13,675 nt of DNA, from positions 1 through 13,675 of the forward strand of contig CAMJES010000026.1 of the NCBI GenBank assembly GCA_946404705.1, written 5' to 3'. Below the pieces are notes generated by a model. It made no database searches, was not told the origin of the DNA, and was given only the letters and a program-made list of their open reading frames with translations. This DNA is from an uncultured Ruminococcus sp. (lineage in GTDB: Bacteria; Bacillota; Clostridia; Oscillospirales; Ruminococcaceae). Of this stretch, positions 6,713 through 13,176 are shown piece by piece (position 1 is the first letter of the stretch; every line of letters starts with the position of its first letter). The position numbers were made by a program, and so were the translations under genes.

Positions 6713-7394
6713 CGCCCTGTTCCTCGAATAAATGCTCTATGCAGTATATAGCTTCATTCCGACATTCTTTCCAGTCTTCTCCTCTTGAGATCACCTCTTT
6801 AAGTCCGTTGTATGAACTGCGGTTCACACCGCTTCCGAAACCGTCAAGATAGTGAGTAAGATACGAAACGGATTTTTCGATCTCCTCGGGCGGATACTCG
6901 AGCCTAAGGAAAAGATCGACTCTTTCAACGGCTTTTCCTATGTAAATAACATCCTTTGCGTCAAAATCGGTCATATTGTTGTCAATGCTTCCCCAGAAAG
7001 CGTAAATCTCATCTCTCACCGGAAGAAGATCGTAGCGCAGCTTGGTCGTTCCCTCGCTCTTTTTAAGCTTGTCCACAGCCATCTGCAGATAGGAAAGCGA
7101 CGGCGTTTTGATCGTTTCGCGGAGAACAATGCCGTTTCCGAGCGCTCTGTCCAAATTTGACAGTATCGAATCGGGAACTGCGGCGTCAAAAATATATCTG
7201 TTCAGAAAATCGTCCGAGTCGGTGTAAATATCGGGAACGGAGATCTGTTCAAGATATTTTTTGTAGTAATACTGATCGACGTCTATCATAACGTCATAAT
7301 ATTTAAAGAATGAATTGAGAGTTGTGAAAACTCTTTCCGTATATCGTCCCAGCCAGTAAAGATTGGAACTTTTGCTTAATGCGACAGTACCCAT
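6693..7394 (-). CDS. Alpha-E domain protein (DUF403)
   Basis: 233 residues, ATG at 7394 with a strong GGAGGAGG site at 7414..7407. Alpha-E proteins are all-helical and nearly always linked to the circularly permuted ATP-grasp enzyme, sometimes fused to it. Both halves of the signature are visible: NLYWLGRYTERV at 11-22 and YIGKAVERVDLFLRLE at 151-166, each a Gly-x-x-x-Glu-Arg helix. Members are often around 300 residues, so this is a short version; the protein looks complete from start to stop, and the shortening may lie in the middle. The start lies inside the last codons of the ATP-grasp gene (19-base overlap) and the end overlaps the next gene by 20 bases, giving tight translational coupling. 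Proposed role: scaffold or partner of the ligase. No catalytic residues are known. Confidence 0.88.
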   Translation of the reverse strand: MGTVALSKSSNLYWLGRYTERVFTTLNSFFKYYDVMIDVDQYYYKKYLEQISVPDIYTDSDDFLNRYIFDAAVPDSILSNLDRALGNGIVLRETIKTPSLSYLQMAVDKLKKSEGTTKLRYDLLPVRDEIYAFWGSIDNNMTDFDAKDVIYIGKAVERVDLFLRLEYPPEEIEKSVSYLTHYLDGFGSGVNRSSYNGLKEVISRGEDWKECRNEAIYCIEHLFEEQGVEKAVV

Positions 7395-7729
7395 GTGTCT
7401 TTAAAGCCTCCTCCTTGTGATGAATTTACAACAAACGAATCGGGATTTCTCGAAAAACGTGTTAATCCGCTTGCCCAAACTCTGGTCGTTTCTCCCGAAA
7501 GCACAAATGCTCTTAAATCAGCCTTTCTCATTACGGTTTCCTCTCCGTCAACAACGGGAAGATCAATAAAATCAATGACCTCCTGCGCAATGAAGCGGCG
7601 CGATTCTTCCGTGATAAGCTTTCTCCATTTTTCAAGCTCCTCCGAGGACATATCTCTGCCGAAAACAACGCCGTAGCCGCCTGCCTCGGAAACGTCCTTG
7701 ACAACGAGCTTTTCAAGATTGTCAAGCAC
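7376..7729 (-). CDS. Circularly permuted ATP-grasp protein, C-terminal part (after in-frame TAG)
   Basis: 117 codons in the same frame as the segment at 7730-8689, separated only by a TAG codon at 7732..7730. The reading DRK-stop-VLDNLEKLVVKDVSE continues the family consensus without loss or gain of residues, so this is the second half of one gene. It holds the ATP-binding part: LVVK, the Gly-rich GGYGVVFG, DLRAFVLSG, LTRFSR and the terminal SSQGGGFKDTWVL. If translated separately it could restart at the GTG directly after the stop, with AGGA 5 bases before it. That is possible but weak. Without this half the protein lacks much of its nucleotide site. The end overlaps the alpha-E start. Confidence 0.7.
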   Translation of the reverse strand: MLDNLEKLVVKDVSEAGGYGVVFGRDMSSEELEKWRKLITEESRRFIAQEVIDFIDLPVVDGEETVMRKADLRAFVLSGETTRVWASGLTRFSRNPDSFVVNSSQGGGFKDTWVLSH

Positions 7730-8689
7730 CTACTTCCTGTCCTCTTCATAAAACGGAAGATAGGTCGGAGCATTTTTTAGTATCGGCTCTTCGCCGAGAT
7801 AATATTTTATCATCTTCGGAACGAAATAGTATATTCCCTTGTCGTCCGCAACACCGTTTCCGGGAGCATTGATTATCGCAACATTTCCTGCACGGTAAGC
7901 GTCCATAATATGCGGAACGCCGATAAGCGACTCGGGCAGGAACGTCAGCGGATCCATATACTCATCGGATATCCTGCGATAAACAGCGCCTACTCTCGTC
8001 TTTCCGCCCTCGAAATCCTTTATGTAAAGAATGTTGTTCTCAACAAAAAGGTCGGTGTTTTCGGCAAGGATAGCGCCCGTCTTCTCTGCGAAATACGAAT
8101 GCTCGAAATATGCCGCATTGTATCTTCCCGGAGTAAGGATAACGTTTATTCCGCCGCAGTTGACATAATCCATCGTGTCCTTGAGCAGCTTCGCATAATT
8201 GCGGTTATCGACAATATCATTATCGGAGAACGAACCGGGACTTGCCACACGGCAAAGCTCTCTTGCGATAAGCGGATAGGAAGCGCCCGACGGTATCCTC
8301 AGATTATCTTCAAGGATATACCATGTGCCGTCCTTAGCCTGAACAAGGTCTATGCCCGAAATATGGCTGTATATCCCCTTCGGCGGAACGACTCCCTCGC
8401 ACGGCGCAAGATATCCCTTTGAAATGAACACGAATTCTTCGGGAATGACCTTGTCCTTTATGATCTTCTTTTCGGTGTAAATATCCTTCAAAAACAGGTT
8501 AAGCGCGTCTACTCGCTGGATAAGTCCCTTTTCCATTTTTTCAAAATCATCGGCTGTAATTACTCTCGGGATAGCGTCAAACGGAAAAAGCTGCTCTTTG
8601 AATTCTCCGTGCTTGTAGATCCCGAACTTTACACCATATCTTGCAAGGAGCTTGTTTATCTCCTTTGCGTTTGCAACGGGCGTATTCAT
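7730..8689 (-). CDS. Circularly permuted ATP-grasp amidoligase-like protein, N-terminal part (ends at premature TAG)
   Basis: 319 codons to a premature TAG. With the downstream 117 codons the gene would encode about 437 residues, a little short for the family (CP_ATPgrasp, formerly DUF404/DUF407). Family motifs in order: FPFDAIPRVI at 35-44, GLIQRVDALNLFLKDIY at 55-71, GIYSHISGIDLV at 105-116, EDNLRIPSGASY at 127-138, VGAVYRR at 233-239, and NAPGNGVADDK at 274-284. ATP-grasp enzymes form amide bonds through an acyl-phosphate; this clade is predicted to ligate amino acids or peptides with no settled substrate. The start ATG has only a weak GTGAG element upstream. It is the first gene of the operon; the stop may be a true nonsense mutation, a base error or, less likely, a suppressed codon. 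Confidence 0.85.
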   Translation of the reverse strand: MNTPVANAKEINKLLARYGVKFGIYKHGEFKEQLFPFDAIPRVITADDFEKMEKGLIQRVDALNLFLKDIYTEKKIIKDKVIPEEFVFISKGYLAPCEGVVPPKGIYSHISGIDLVQAKDGTWYILEDNLRIPSGASYPLIARELCRVASPGSFSDNDIVDNRNYAKLLKDTMDYVNCGGINVILTPGRYNAAYFEHSYFAEKTGAILAENTDLFVENNILYIKDFEGGKTRVGAVYRRISDEYMDPLTFLPESLIGVPHIMDAYRAGNVAIINAPGNGVADDKGIYYFVPKMIKYYLGEEPILKNAPTYLPFYEEDRK

Positions 8690-8708
8690 GGTATCATCTC
8701 ACTTTATG

Positions 8709-8759
8709 ATAAAAAATAAAAGCAGCGAAACTTAAACCGTTGATTTAAGCTTCGTTGCT
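8709..8759 (-). terminator. Terminator-like hairpin in the leader of the ATP-grasp operon
   Basis: On the minus strand, arms 8759..8744 and 8736..8721 pair over 16 positions with two imperfect pairs, around a 7-base loop. They are followed by TTTATTTTTT at 8720..8711. This is a textbook intrinsic terminator, but it lies downstream of the operon promoter (8798..8770) and upstream of the ATG at 8689. It would start almost at the predicted transcript 5' end. The upstream ptsI gene already has its own terminator at 8895-8929. Hence it may be an attenuator, or a 5' stabilising stem; no antiterminator or known riboswitch was recognised. Confidence 0.6.
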
Positions 8760-8769
8760 TTCTGTAATT

Positions 8770-8798
8770 ATAATACCATTATTTGCTCGGTTAGTCAA
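8770..8798 (-). promoter_or_regulatory. Promoter of the ATP-grasp/alpha-E/transglutaminase operon
   Basis: Minus-strand TTGACT (8798..8793), 17-base spacer, TATTAT (8775..8770). Transcription should begin near 8763, just before the leader hairpin. A second TTGACA lies 7 bases further upstream (8805..8800) and a TATAAT overlaps the -10, so the exact hexamers may differ. Confidence 0.65.
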
Positions 8799-8894
8799 TT
8801 GTCAAATATGACATTTTTCAGCAATGCTTTGCAATAATTTTATATTAATCCTGCAAATTGCGTTAATTATATTGCATATTATTGCACTTTTATT

Positions 8895-8929
8895 AAAAAA
8901 TTTGCATAAAGAATTATCAATTCTTGCAA
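8895..8929 (-). terminator. Intrinsic terminator of ptsI
   Basis: Starting 17 bases after the ptsI stop, the minus strand reads TTGCAAGAATT-GAT-AATTCTT, a small bulge, then TGCAA, followed by ATTTTTT. The stem is AT-rich but correctly placed and has six T residues directly after it. Confidence 0.6.
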
Positions 8930-8945
8930 TCTTTATATTTTCCGC

Positions 8946-10607
8946 TTAGTTGAGGATATCGTGAAGGAGTTTATCTTTACTTTCAATATGCGTATTGCGT
9001 ATCTTTTCACGCAGCGGAAGAACAAGTGCGGGTGAAACCGAAAGCTCGTCTATCCCCATTGCAAGAAAGACTTCCGTAAGCTCCGTATCGCCTGCAAGCT
9101 CGCCGCAAATACCTATCCAAGCGCCGTTTTCGTGAGCATTTTTTGCAGCAGCGGCTATCATTCGCAGCAGCGCCTTGTGGTGAGTGTCGCAGAACGCGTC
9201 AAGCTTTGGGTTCTGACGGTCGAGTGCAAGGGTGTACTGCGTAAGGTCGTTCGTTCCGACGCTGAAAAAGTCCACTTCCTTTGCGAGAATATCGCTTATC
9301 ATTACAGCGGCAGGCGTTTCTATCATTATGCCGATCTCAACATCCTCTGCAAAAGGAATTCCCTCGTCCGAAAGCTCCTTTTTGACCTGCTCAATAATAT
9401 GCTTTATCTGCCGCACCTCTTCAAGCGAGATTATCATCGGGAACATTATGCCAAGACTTCCGAATACCGAAGCGCGGTAGAGCGCCCTTAGCTGCGTCTT
9501 AAATATCTCAGGGCGTGTCAAGCATATACGGATAGCGCGCAGACCGAGCGCAGGATTTTCCTCTTTTCCGAGTTCAAAATAGTCTATCTGCTTGTCAGCA
9601 CCGATATCGAGCGTTCGGATTATGACCTTTTTGCCCGACATTCGTTCAAGCACCGTTTTGTAGCATTGGAACTGCGTTTCCTCATCGGGATAATCGCTGC
9701 TTTCAAGATAGAGGAACTCGCTGCGGAACAAACCTACTCCACCTGCGTCATTTGCAAGCACAGCGCCGAGATCTCCGAGTCCGCCGATATTTGCATAGAC
9801 CTCTATCCTCTGACCGTCAAGCGTAACATTGTCCTTGTTTTTAAGGCTTTGCAGAAGCTCCCTTTTCCGCAGCTCCTCGTCACGCTTTTTAAGCATTATT
9901 TCCCTTGTTTTTTCATCGGGGTCGATGTAAACAACGCCCGAAAAGCCGTCCGCAATAGCTTCTCTGCCGTCGAATTCCTCCGAAAGCTCCGAACCGATGC
10001 CTATAACGGCAGGAATGTTCATCGTCCTTGCAAGTATTGCCGTGTGCGAATTTGCGGAACCCTCGGCGGTGCAGAACGCAAGCACCTTTGACTTGTCCAT
10101 CTGAACGGTTTCCGAGGGCGCAAGGTCGTCTGCAAAGATGATAGTTTCCTCTTCCGAATCTGTACCGTTTCCCGAGCGGTTCATAAGGTTTCGTATAAGC
10201 CGCGCGGAAATGTCTTTTACGTCTGCCGCACGGCCTTTCATATATTCATCATCCATAGATGAAAACATCTCCGCAAAGTTGTCGGAAGTCACCGCGACCG
10301 CATATTCGGCGTTAAGGTTCTGCTTTTCAATGAAGTTCAGTATGGACTCAACATAATCGGGGTCGTCCAGCATCATCTGATGTATCTCAAATATCTGAGC
10401 GTTGGCTTCGCCTATTTCACGAAGCGCCTTGTCATATAACTCTTTCAGTTCGTCGATCGTTAGCTCCTTTGCTTTTTCAAAGCGCTCCTTTTCGGCAGCG
10501 GCGTCTTCAATATGTCTGCGCTTTACGCAGAGGTCGTCCTGCTTGTGAAATTTTACCCTGCCGACTGCAACACCTCCGGAAACGCCTTTTCCGTGAAGCT
10601 CTGTCAT
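8946..10607 (-). CDS. ptsI: Phosphoenolpyruvate-protein phosphotransferase (PTS enzyme I)
   Basis: 553 residues, close to the usual 570-575. Enzyme I takes phosphate from PEP and passes it to HPr, the first step of the sugar phosphotransferase system in the cytoplasm. The N-terminal HPr-binding and phospho-histidine region contains the active His188 in SANSHTAILAR. The PEP-binding barrel shows LFRSEFL (Arg295), RTLDIGADK at 331-339, ENPALGLRAIR at 350-360, the Mg ligand Glu430 in IMIETP, GTNDLTQYTLALDR at 451-464, and catalytic Cys501 in GICGELAGD. All catalytic positions are intact. The ATG at 10607 has an AAGGAG site just upstream. It stands alone, without ptsH or an EII gene beside it, which is common in Clostridia. 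It has its own promoter and terminator, so it is not part of the operon that follows. Confidence 0.97.
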   Translation of the reverse strand: MTELHGKGVSGGVAVGRVKFHKQDDLCVKRRHIEDAAAEKERFEKAKELTIDELKELYDKALREIGEANAQIFEIHQMMLDDPDYVESILNFIEKQNLNAEYAVAVTSDNFAEMFSSMDDEYMKGRAADVKDISARLIRNLMNRSGNGTDSEEETIIFADDLAPSETVQMDKSKVLAFCTAEGSANSHTAILARTMNIPAVIGIGSELSEEFDGREAIADGFSGVVYIDPDEKTREIMLKKRDEELRKRELLQSLKNKDNVTLDGQRIEVYANIGGLGDLGAVLANDAGGVGLFRSEFLYLESSDYPDEETQFQCYKTVLERMSGKKVIIRTLDIGADKQIDYFELGKEENPALGLRAIRICLTRPEIFKTQLRALYRASVFGSLGIMFPMIISLEEVRQIKHIIEQVKKELSDEGIPFAEDVEIGIMIETPAAVMISDILAKEVDFFSVGTNDLTQYTLALDRQNPKLDAFCDTHHKALLRMIAAAAKNAHENGAWIGICGELAGDTELTEVFLAMGIDELSVSPALVLPLREKIRNTHIESKDKLLHDILN

Positions 10608-10713
10608 TTGTTCACCACTCCTTGCATTTATAAATTCGTGAAAAACTACTGTCGTTTTCTTCCTTTACCGTTTTATTATTTCAAGTTTTCAGCATTTAAT
10701 ACAATTCATAATG

Positions 10714-10742
10714 ATTATAACATAACATTATATTTTTTTCAA
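10714..10742 (-). promoter_or_regulatory. Promoter of ptsI
   Basis: Minus-strand TTGAAA (10742..10737), 17-base AT-rich spacer, consensus TATAAT (10719..10714). The leader would be about 100 bases, with no recognised riboswitch. Confidence 0.65.
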
Positions 10743-10747
10743 CAGAA

Positions 10748-10783
10748 AACGCCCCGATGGCGATAATTACCATCAAGGGCGTT
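10748..10783. terminator. GC-rich hairpin abutting the ptsI promoter
   Basis: AACGCCCCGATGG (10748-10760) pairs with CCATCAAGGGCGTT (10770-10783) around a 9-base loop, with one small internal mismatch/bulge. On the minus strand it is followed by TTTTCTGTT and then directly by the ptsI -35, so it looks like an intrinsic terminator shielding ptsI from upstream transcription. No minus-strand gene lies upstream to be terminated, so it may end an unseen small RNA, be a relic, or act as a roadblock for divergent transcription. Confidence 0.5.
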
Positions 10784-10808
10784 GATTTTCAAAAGCGTTT
10801 GTTTTTTA

Positions 10809-10864
10809 TTCCTAATTAAATGAAAAATTAACAAAATTCCTAATTAAATGAAAAATTAACAAAA
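10809..10864. repeat. Perfect tandem duplication of a 28-base unit
   Basis: Two identical head-to-tail copies, 10809-10836 and 10837-10864, each beginning TTCCTAATTAAATG. They lie in the 421-base gap between the divergent ptsI and EAL-protein genes, upstream of the EAL promoter. The gap otherwise holds the two promoters, the hairpin at 10748-10783, a small CTTGG/CCAAG stem at 10871-10890, and the leader of the plus-strand gene. The repeat may be a slippage product or a pair of regulator sites. Confidence 0.85.
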
Positions 10865-10901
10865 AAATAACTTGGGATTTATATACCAAGCTTTGCATTT
10901 G

Positions 10902-10931
10902 TTGACATTTTTTGCATCGGTGTGATATAAT
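10902..10931 (+). promoter_or_regulatory. Promoter of the 7TM-GGDEF-EAL gene
   Basis: Consensus TTGACA (10902-10907), 18-base spacer, consensus TATAAT (10926-10931) with an extended -10 TG at 10923-10924. This is the strongest promoter in the window. The leader of about 90 bases has a small AAAACTA/TAGTTTT hairpin at 10974-10992 and ends with an AGGAGATG ribosome binding site at 11014-11021. Confidence 0.75.
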
Positions 10932-11028
10932 TATAAAGGATATTTACAGCTTATAACCATTGCGAATTTTTATAAAACTACCTAATAGTTTTTAAACGGC
11001 ATTACATCTGAAAAGGAGATGAAGCAAA

Positions 11029-11430
11029 ATGACGTTTAATGTTACCGCAGAATGCATAGCTATGTATCTATCTCTTATAATAGGAATATCCGTTTCGCTC
11101 AGCATTGCAAAATGGACTTATGAAAAAAGAGTATTTGTAGCCTGCGCATTTTCAATTTCACTCAGTTCTTGTTTTAATATTTTTTCCGCAGTTTTTATAA
11201 ATAATTACGGAAGCGTTCCGGTATGGCTCAATTATACCGTGACGATGCTTTATTTTGCGTTTCTGTTTATTACGCTTGCTATATTCTATATGTTTTTTTT
11301 GCATATCATAGAAAGAGAAGACTCCGCGTGGAAAAAGCGCTATACAAAAGCGATGCTCATTCCGCTCTATGCTTCTCTGGCGGTCGTGTTCACAACGCCG
11401 CTCACAAAGCTGCTTTTCAGCTTTGACTAA
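11029..11430 (+). CDS. Membrane sensor part of a GGDEF-EAL protein (ends at in-frame TAA)
   Basis: 133 residues with about four hydrophobic segments (near 11-27, 36-57, 66-93, 108-123), then a stop at 11428-11430. The same frame continues without interruption: SFD-stop-SGYVRGKLSKLTYAVMLY, leading into three more membrane segments and the GGDEF-EAL region at 11476-12966. Homologous Clostridia sensors usually have an acidic or Asn/Gly turn at this point, so TAA most simply replaces one codon such as GAA or AAA. The promoter and ribosome binding site are excellent, so this half would be expressed. As it stands it is a truncated membrane stub without an output domain, and the gene as a whole is broken unless the stop is a base error. 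Confidence 0.75.
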   Translation: MTFNVTAECIAMYLSLIIGISVSLSIAKWTYEKRVFVACAFSISLSSCFNIFSAVFINNYGSVPVWLNYTVTMLYFAFLFITLAIFYMFFLHIIEREDSAWKKRYTKAMLIPLYASLAVVFTTPLTKLLFSFD

Positions 11431-11475
11431 AGCGGATATGTCCGCGGAAAACTCAGCAAGCTGACCTATGCAGTT

Positions 11476-12966
11476 ATGCTGTATACAGCTTTCCTGCTTG
11501 TATTTGCAGCTCTGAAAAACGGCAGGAAAACAACTTTCAGAGTAAAAATACTGATAGCTTTCTTCCCCGTCCTTTCGGGATTGGTAATGCTTGTTCAGTT
11601 TTACGCAAGCGATGTCCTGCTCACGGGAACTGCCGCCCTCGGGTCGCTTATCCTTATGTTCCTTTTCATCGGCACGGATATTGTCGATATTGACAGCGAT
11701 ACGGGCTTTTACGGCAGCCGCAGCTTTACCGAGGCCGTTTCCAAACGTCTGCAGAAAAATTCCGAGTTTTGCTGCGTTCTGCTCTTCATAGATAACACGC
11801 AGGAGCTTAAAGATACATTCGGCAGGCAGAAGCATCGGCAGGTCATTACTCTTGCCGCTGCCGCAATAGAGAGCGTTATGCCGAGAGTTCCGGGCTTCCG
11901 CTATTCCGACAGCAAGTTCATCTTCATTTTTGATAAAAAACAAGCCGCTGACATTGGCGAGATCATCTCCGGTATTGACGATACGCTTTCAAAAGAATAC
12001 ACCTTTGAAAATATACCTGTCAATTACAGCGTGAGCATTGCCGCCGTAAACTGCCCCGAACAGGCCGACACCGCCGAACAGCTCGCGGAGCTTCTCGAAT
12101 ACTCCGCGCTTCAGGCAAAGAACAGCAAAAACAGCAATATCTTCTACTGTGATGATAACGCAATAAAGCATATCCGCAGGAAAAAAGAGATAACAGACAT
12201 TCTCAAACGCGAACTTAATTCCGATGAAAACAACTTTGAAGTTTTTTATCAGCCTATTTACGAGGTATTAGGCAGAAGATTCCGCACAGCAGAGGCTCTT
12301 GTACGTCTGAACAAGACGGAGATAGGCCCTATCTACCCCGATGAATTTATCCCTATTGCCGAGGAAATGGGTCTGATAGTTCGTCTTGGCGACATTGTCC
12401 TTGAAAAATCCTGCCGCTTTATTTCGGAGCTTATCAAGGATAACATTGATTTTGACGCAATTTCCGTAAATTTCTCCGTTCATCAGATAATGCGCAATGA
12501 TATTGTCGAGAAAGTTACCGAAACGGTAAGAAAATATAATATACCTCCGGAAAAGCTTAGAATTGAAATTACCGAAAGCGTTATTATTGATAATTTCCAA
12601 CACGTTAAAAGGATGATGAACACCCTTGGAGATATCGGCATCAAATTCTATATGGACGATTTCGGCACAGGCTATTCCAACCTTTCAAATATGATAGAGC
12701 TGCCGTTTGAATACCTCAAAATTGACAAGTCGCTTGTCCACAGCGCAGAAAAATCGGAAAAGGCATACTTTATCCTTACATTTATTTCGCAGGCCTTTAT
12801 CAAGCAGAACATAAAGATTCTCACAGAAGGCGTTGAAACAGAGGCGCAGGAAAAGATCGTTGACATGATAGGCGCTTCCTACATTCAAGGCTACCGATTT
12901 GCACGGCCCGTAAACGGCGAAACGGCAAAGGAATATTTTCTCGGCATACGGAATGACGCCTGCTGA
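11476..12966 (+). CDS. c-di-GMP phosphodiesterase part: degenerate GGDEF plus intact EAL domain (after in-frame TAA)
   Basis: 496 codons from the first ATG after the stop; homology extends back to 11431 in the same frame, giving a full gene of about 645 codons. Three membrane segments (1-13, 24-43, 47-67) complete a seven-helix sensor. The GGDEF domain (about 70-225) is degenerate: SDSKF at 144-148 replaces GGDEF, so it cannot be a cyclase and at most binds GTP. The EAL domain (about 237-490) keeps every catalytic position: Glu273 in EALVR, Asn332 in SVNFS, Glu364 in EITES, Asp394-Asp395 in DDFGTGYS, Lys415 in LKID, Glu451 in TEGVET, Gln471 in QGYRFARP. It should hydrolyse c-di-GMP at the membrane. 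No ribosome binding site precedes 11476, so independent translation is unlikely. A terminator follows closely. Confidence 0.85.
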   Translation: MLYTAFLLVFAALKNGRKTTFRVKILIAFFPVLSGLVMLVQFYASDVLLTGTAALGSLILMFLFIGTDIVDIDSDTGFYGSRSFTEAVSKRLQKNSEFCCVLLFIDNTQELKDTFGRQKHRQVITLAAAAIESVMPRVPGFRYSDSKFIFIFDKKQAADIGEIISGIDDTLSKEYTFENIPVNYSVSIAAVNCPEQADTAEQLAELLEYSALQAKNSKNSNIFYCDDNAIKHIRRKKEITDILKRELNSDENNFEVFYQPIYEVLGRRFRTAEALVRLNKTEIGPIYPDEFIPIAEEMGLIVRLGDIVLEKSCRFISELIKDNIDFDAISVNFSVHQIMRNDIVEKVTETVRKYNIPPEKLRIEITESVIIDNFQHVKRMMNTLGDIGIKFYMDDFGTGYSNLSNMIELPFEYLKIDKSLVHSAEKSEKAYFILTFISQAFIKQNIKILTEGVETEAQEKIVDMIGASYIQGYRFARPVNGETAKEYFLGIRNDAC

Positions 12967-12983
12967 CAAAAATCCAAAATAAT

Positions 12984-13019
12984 ACTGTCCCCGAATTAAC
13001 AGTTCGGGGGCAGTTTTTT
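12984..13019 (+). terminator. Intrinsic terminator of the EAL gene
   Basis: ACTGTCCCCGAA (12984-12995), 7-base loop, TTCGGGGGCAGT (13003-13014): a 12-bp stem with one G-U pair, followed by TTTTTT to 13019. It begins 17 bases after the stop codon. The remaining gap to 13115 shows nothing recognisable. Confidence 0.9.
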
Positions 13020-13114
13020 AATCAATTTTAGGTTGTATATTCCGCCTATATCAACTTACGGTTGAAACTACGGTTTTTATCCGCAAAAAGTAGAGTGACT
13101 GTGTAATAAAAGCA

Positions 13115-13143
13115 TTTACAACAACCGATGTTTGTGATATACT
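13115..13143 (+). promoter_or_regulatory. Promoter of the XRE regulator gene
   Basis: TTTACA (13115-13120), 17-base spacer, TATACT (13138-13143) with an upstream TG (extended -10). The spacer contains an imperfect palindrome ACAACA-ACCGA-TGTTTGT (13119-13136), which could be an autoregulatory operator. AAGGAG at 13161-13166 is the ribosome binding site. Confidence 0.65.
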
Positions 13144-13176
13144 GTAATAAAATCAAGCAAAAGGAGATTTCAAAAG

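Noticed and set aside
7730..7732. Genome-wide reassignment of TAG to a sense codon
   Set aside because: One internal TAG is not evidence for recoding, the window holds too few stop codons to judge, and another gene is broken by TAA, which ends several other genes. Mutation or base error is simpler.
8709..8759. Leader hairpin as the ptsI terminator
   Set aside because: A correctly placed terminator exists at 8895-8929, and a consensus-like promoter lies between it and this hairpin, so the hairpin belongs to the next operon's leader.
10932..11028. c-di-GMP riboswitch in the leader of the EAL gene
   Set aside because: The leader is AT-rich, about 90 bases, and shows none of the conserved GEMM motifs; only a weak hairpin at 10974-10992 is visible.
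11158..11943. 261-codon minus-strand open frame
   Set aside because: It is antisense to the 7TM-GGDEF gene, whose frame is supported by membrane helices and family motifs on both sides.
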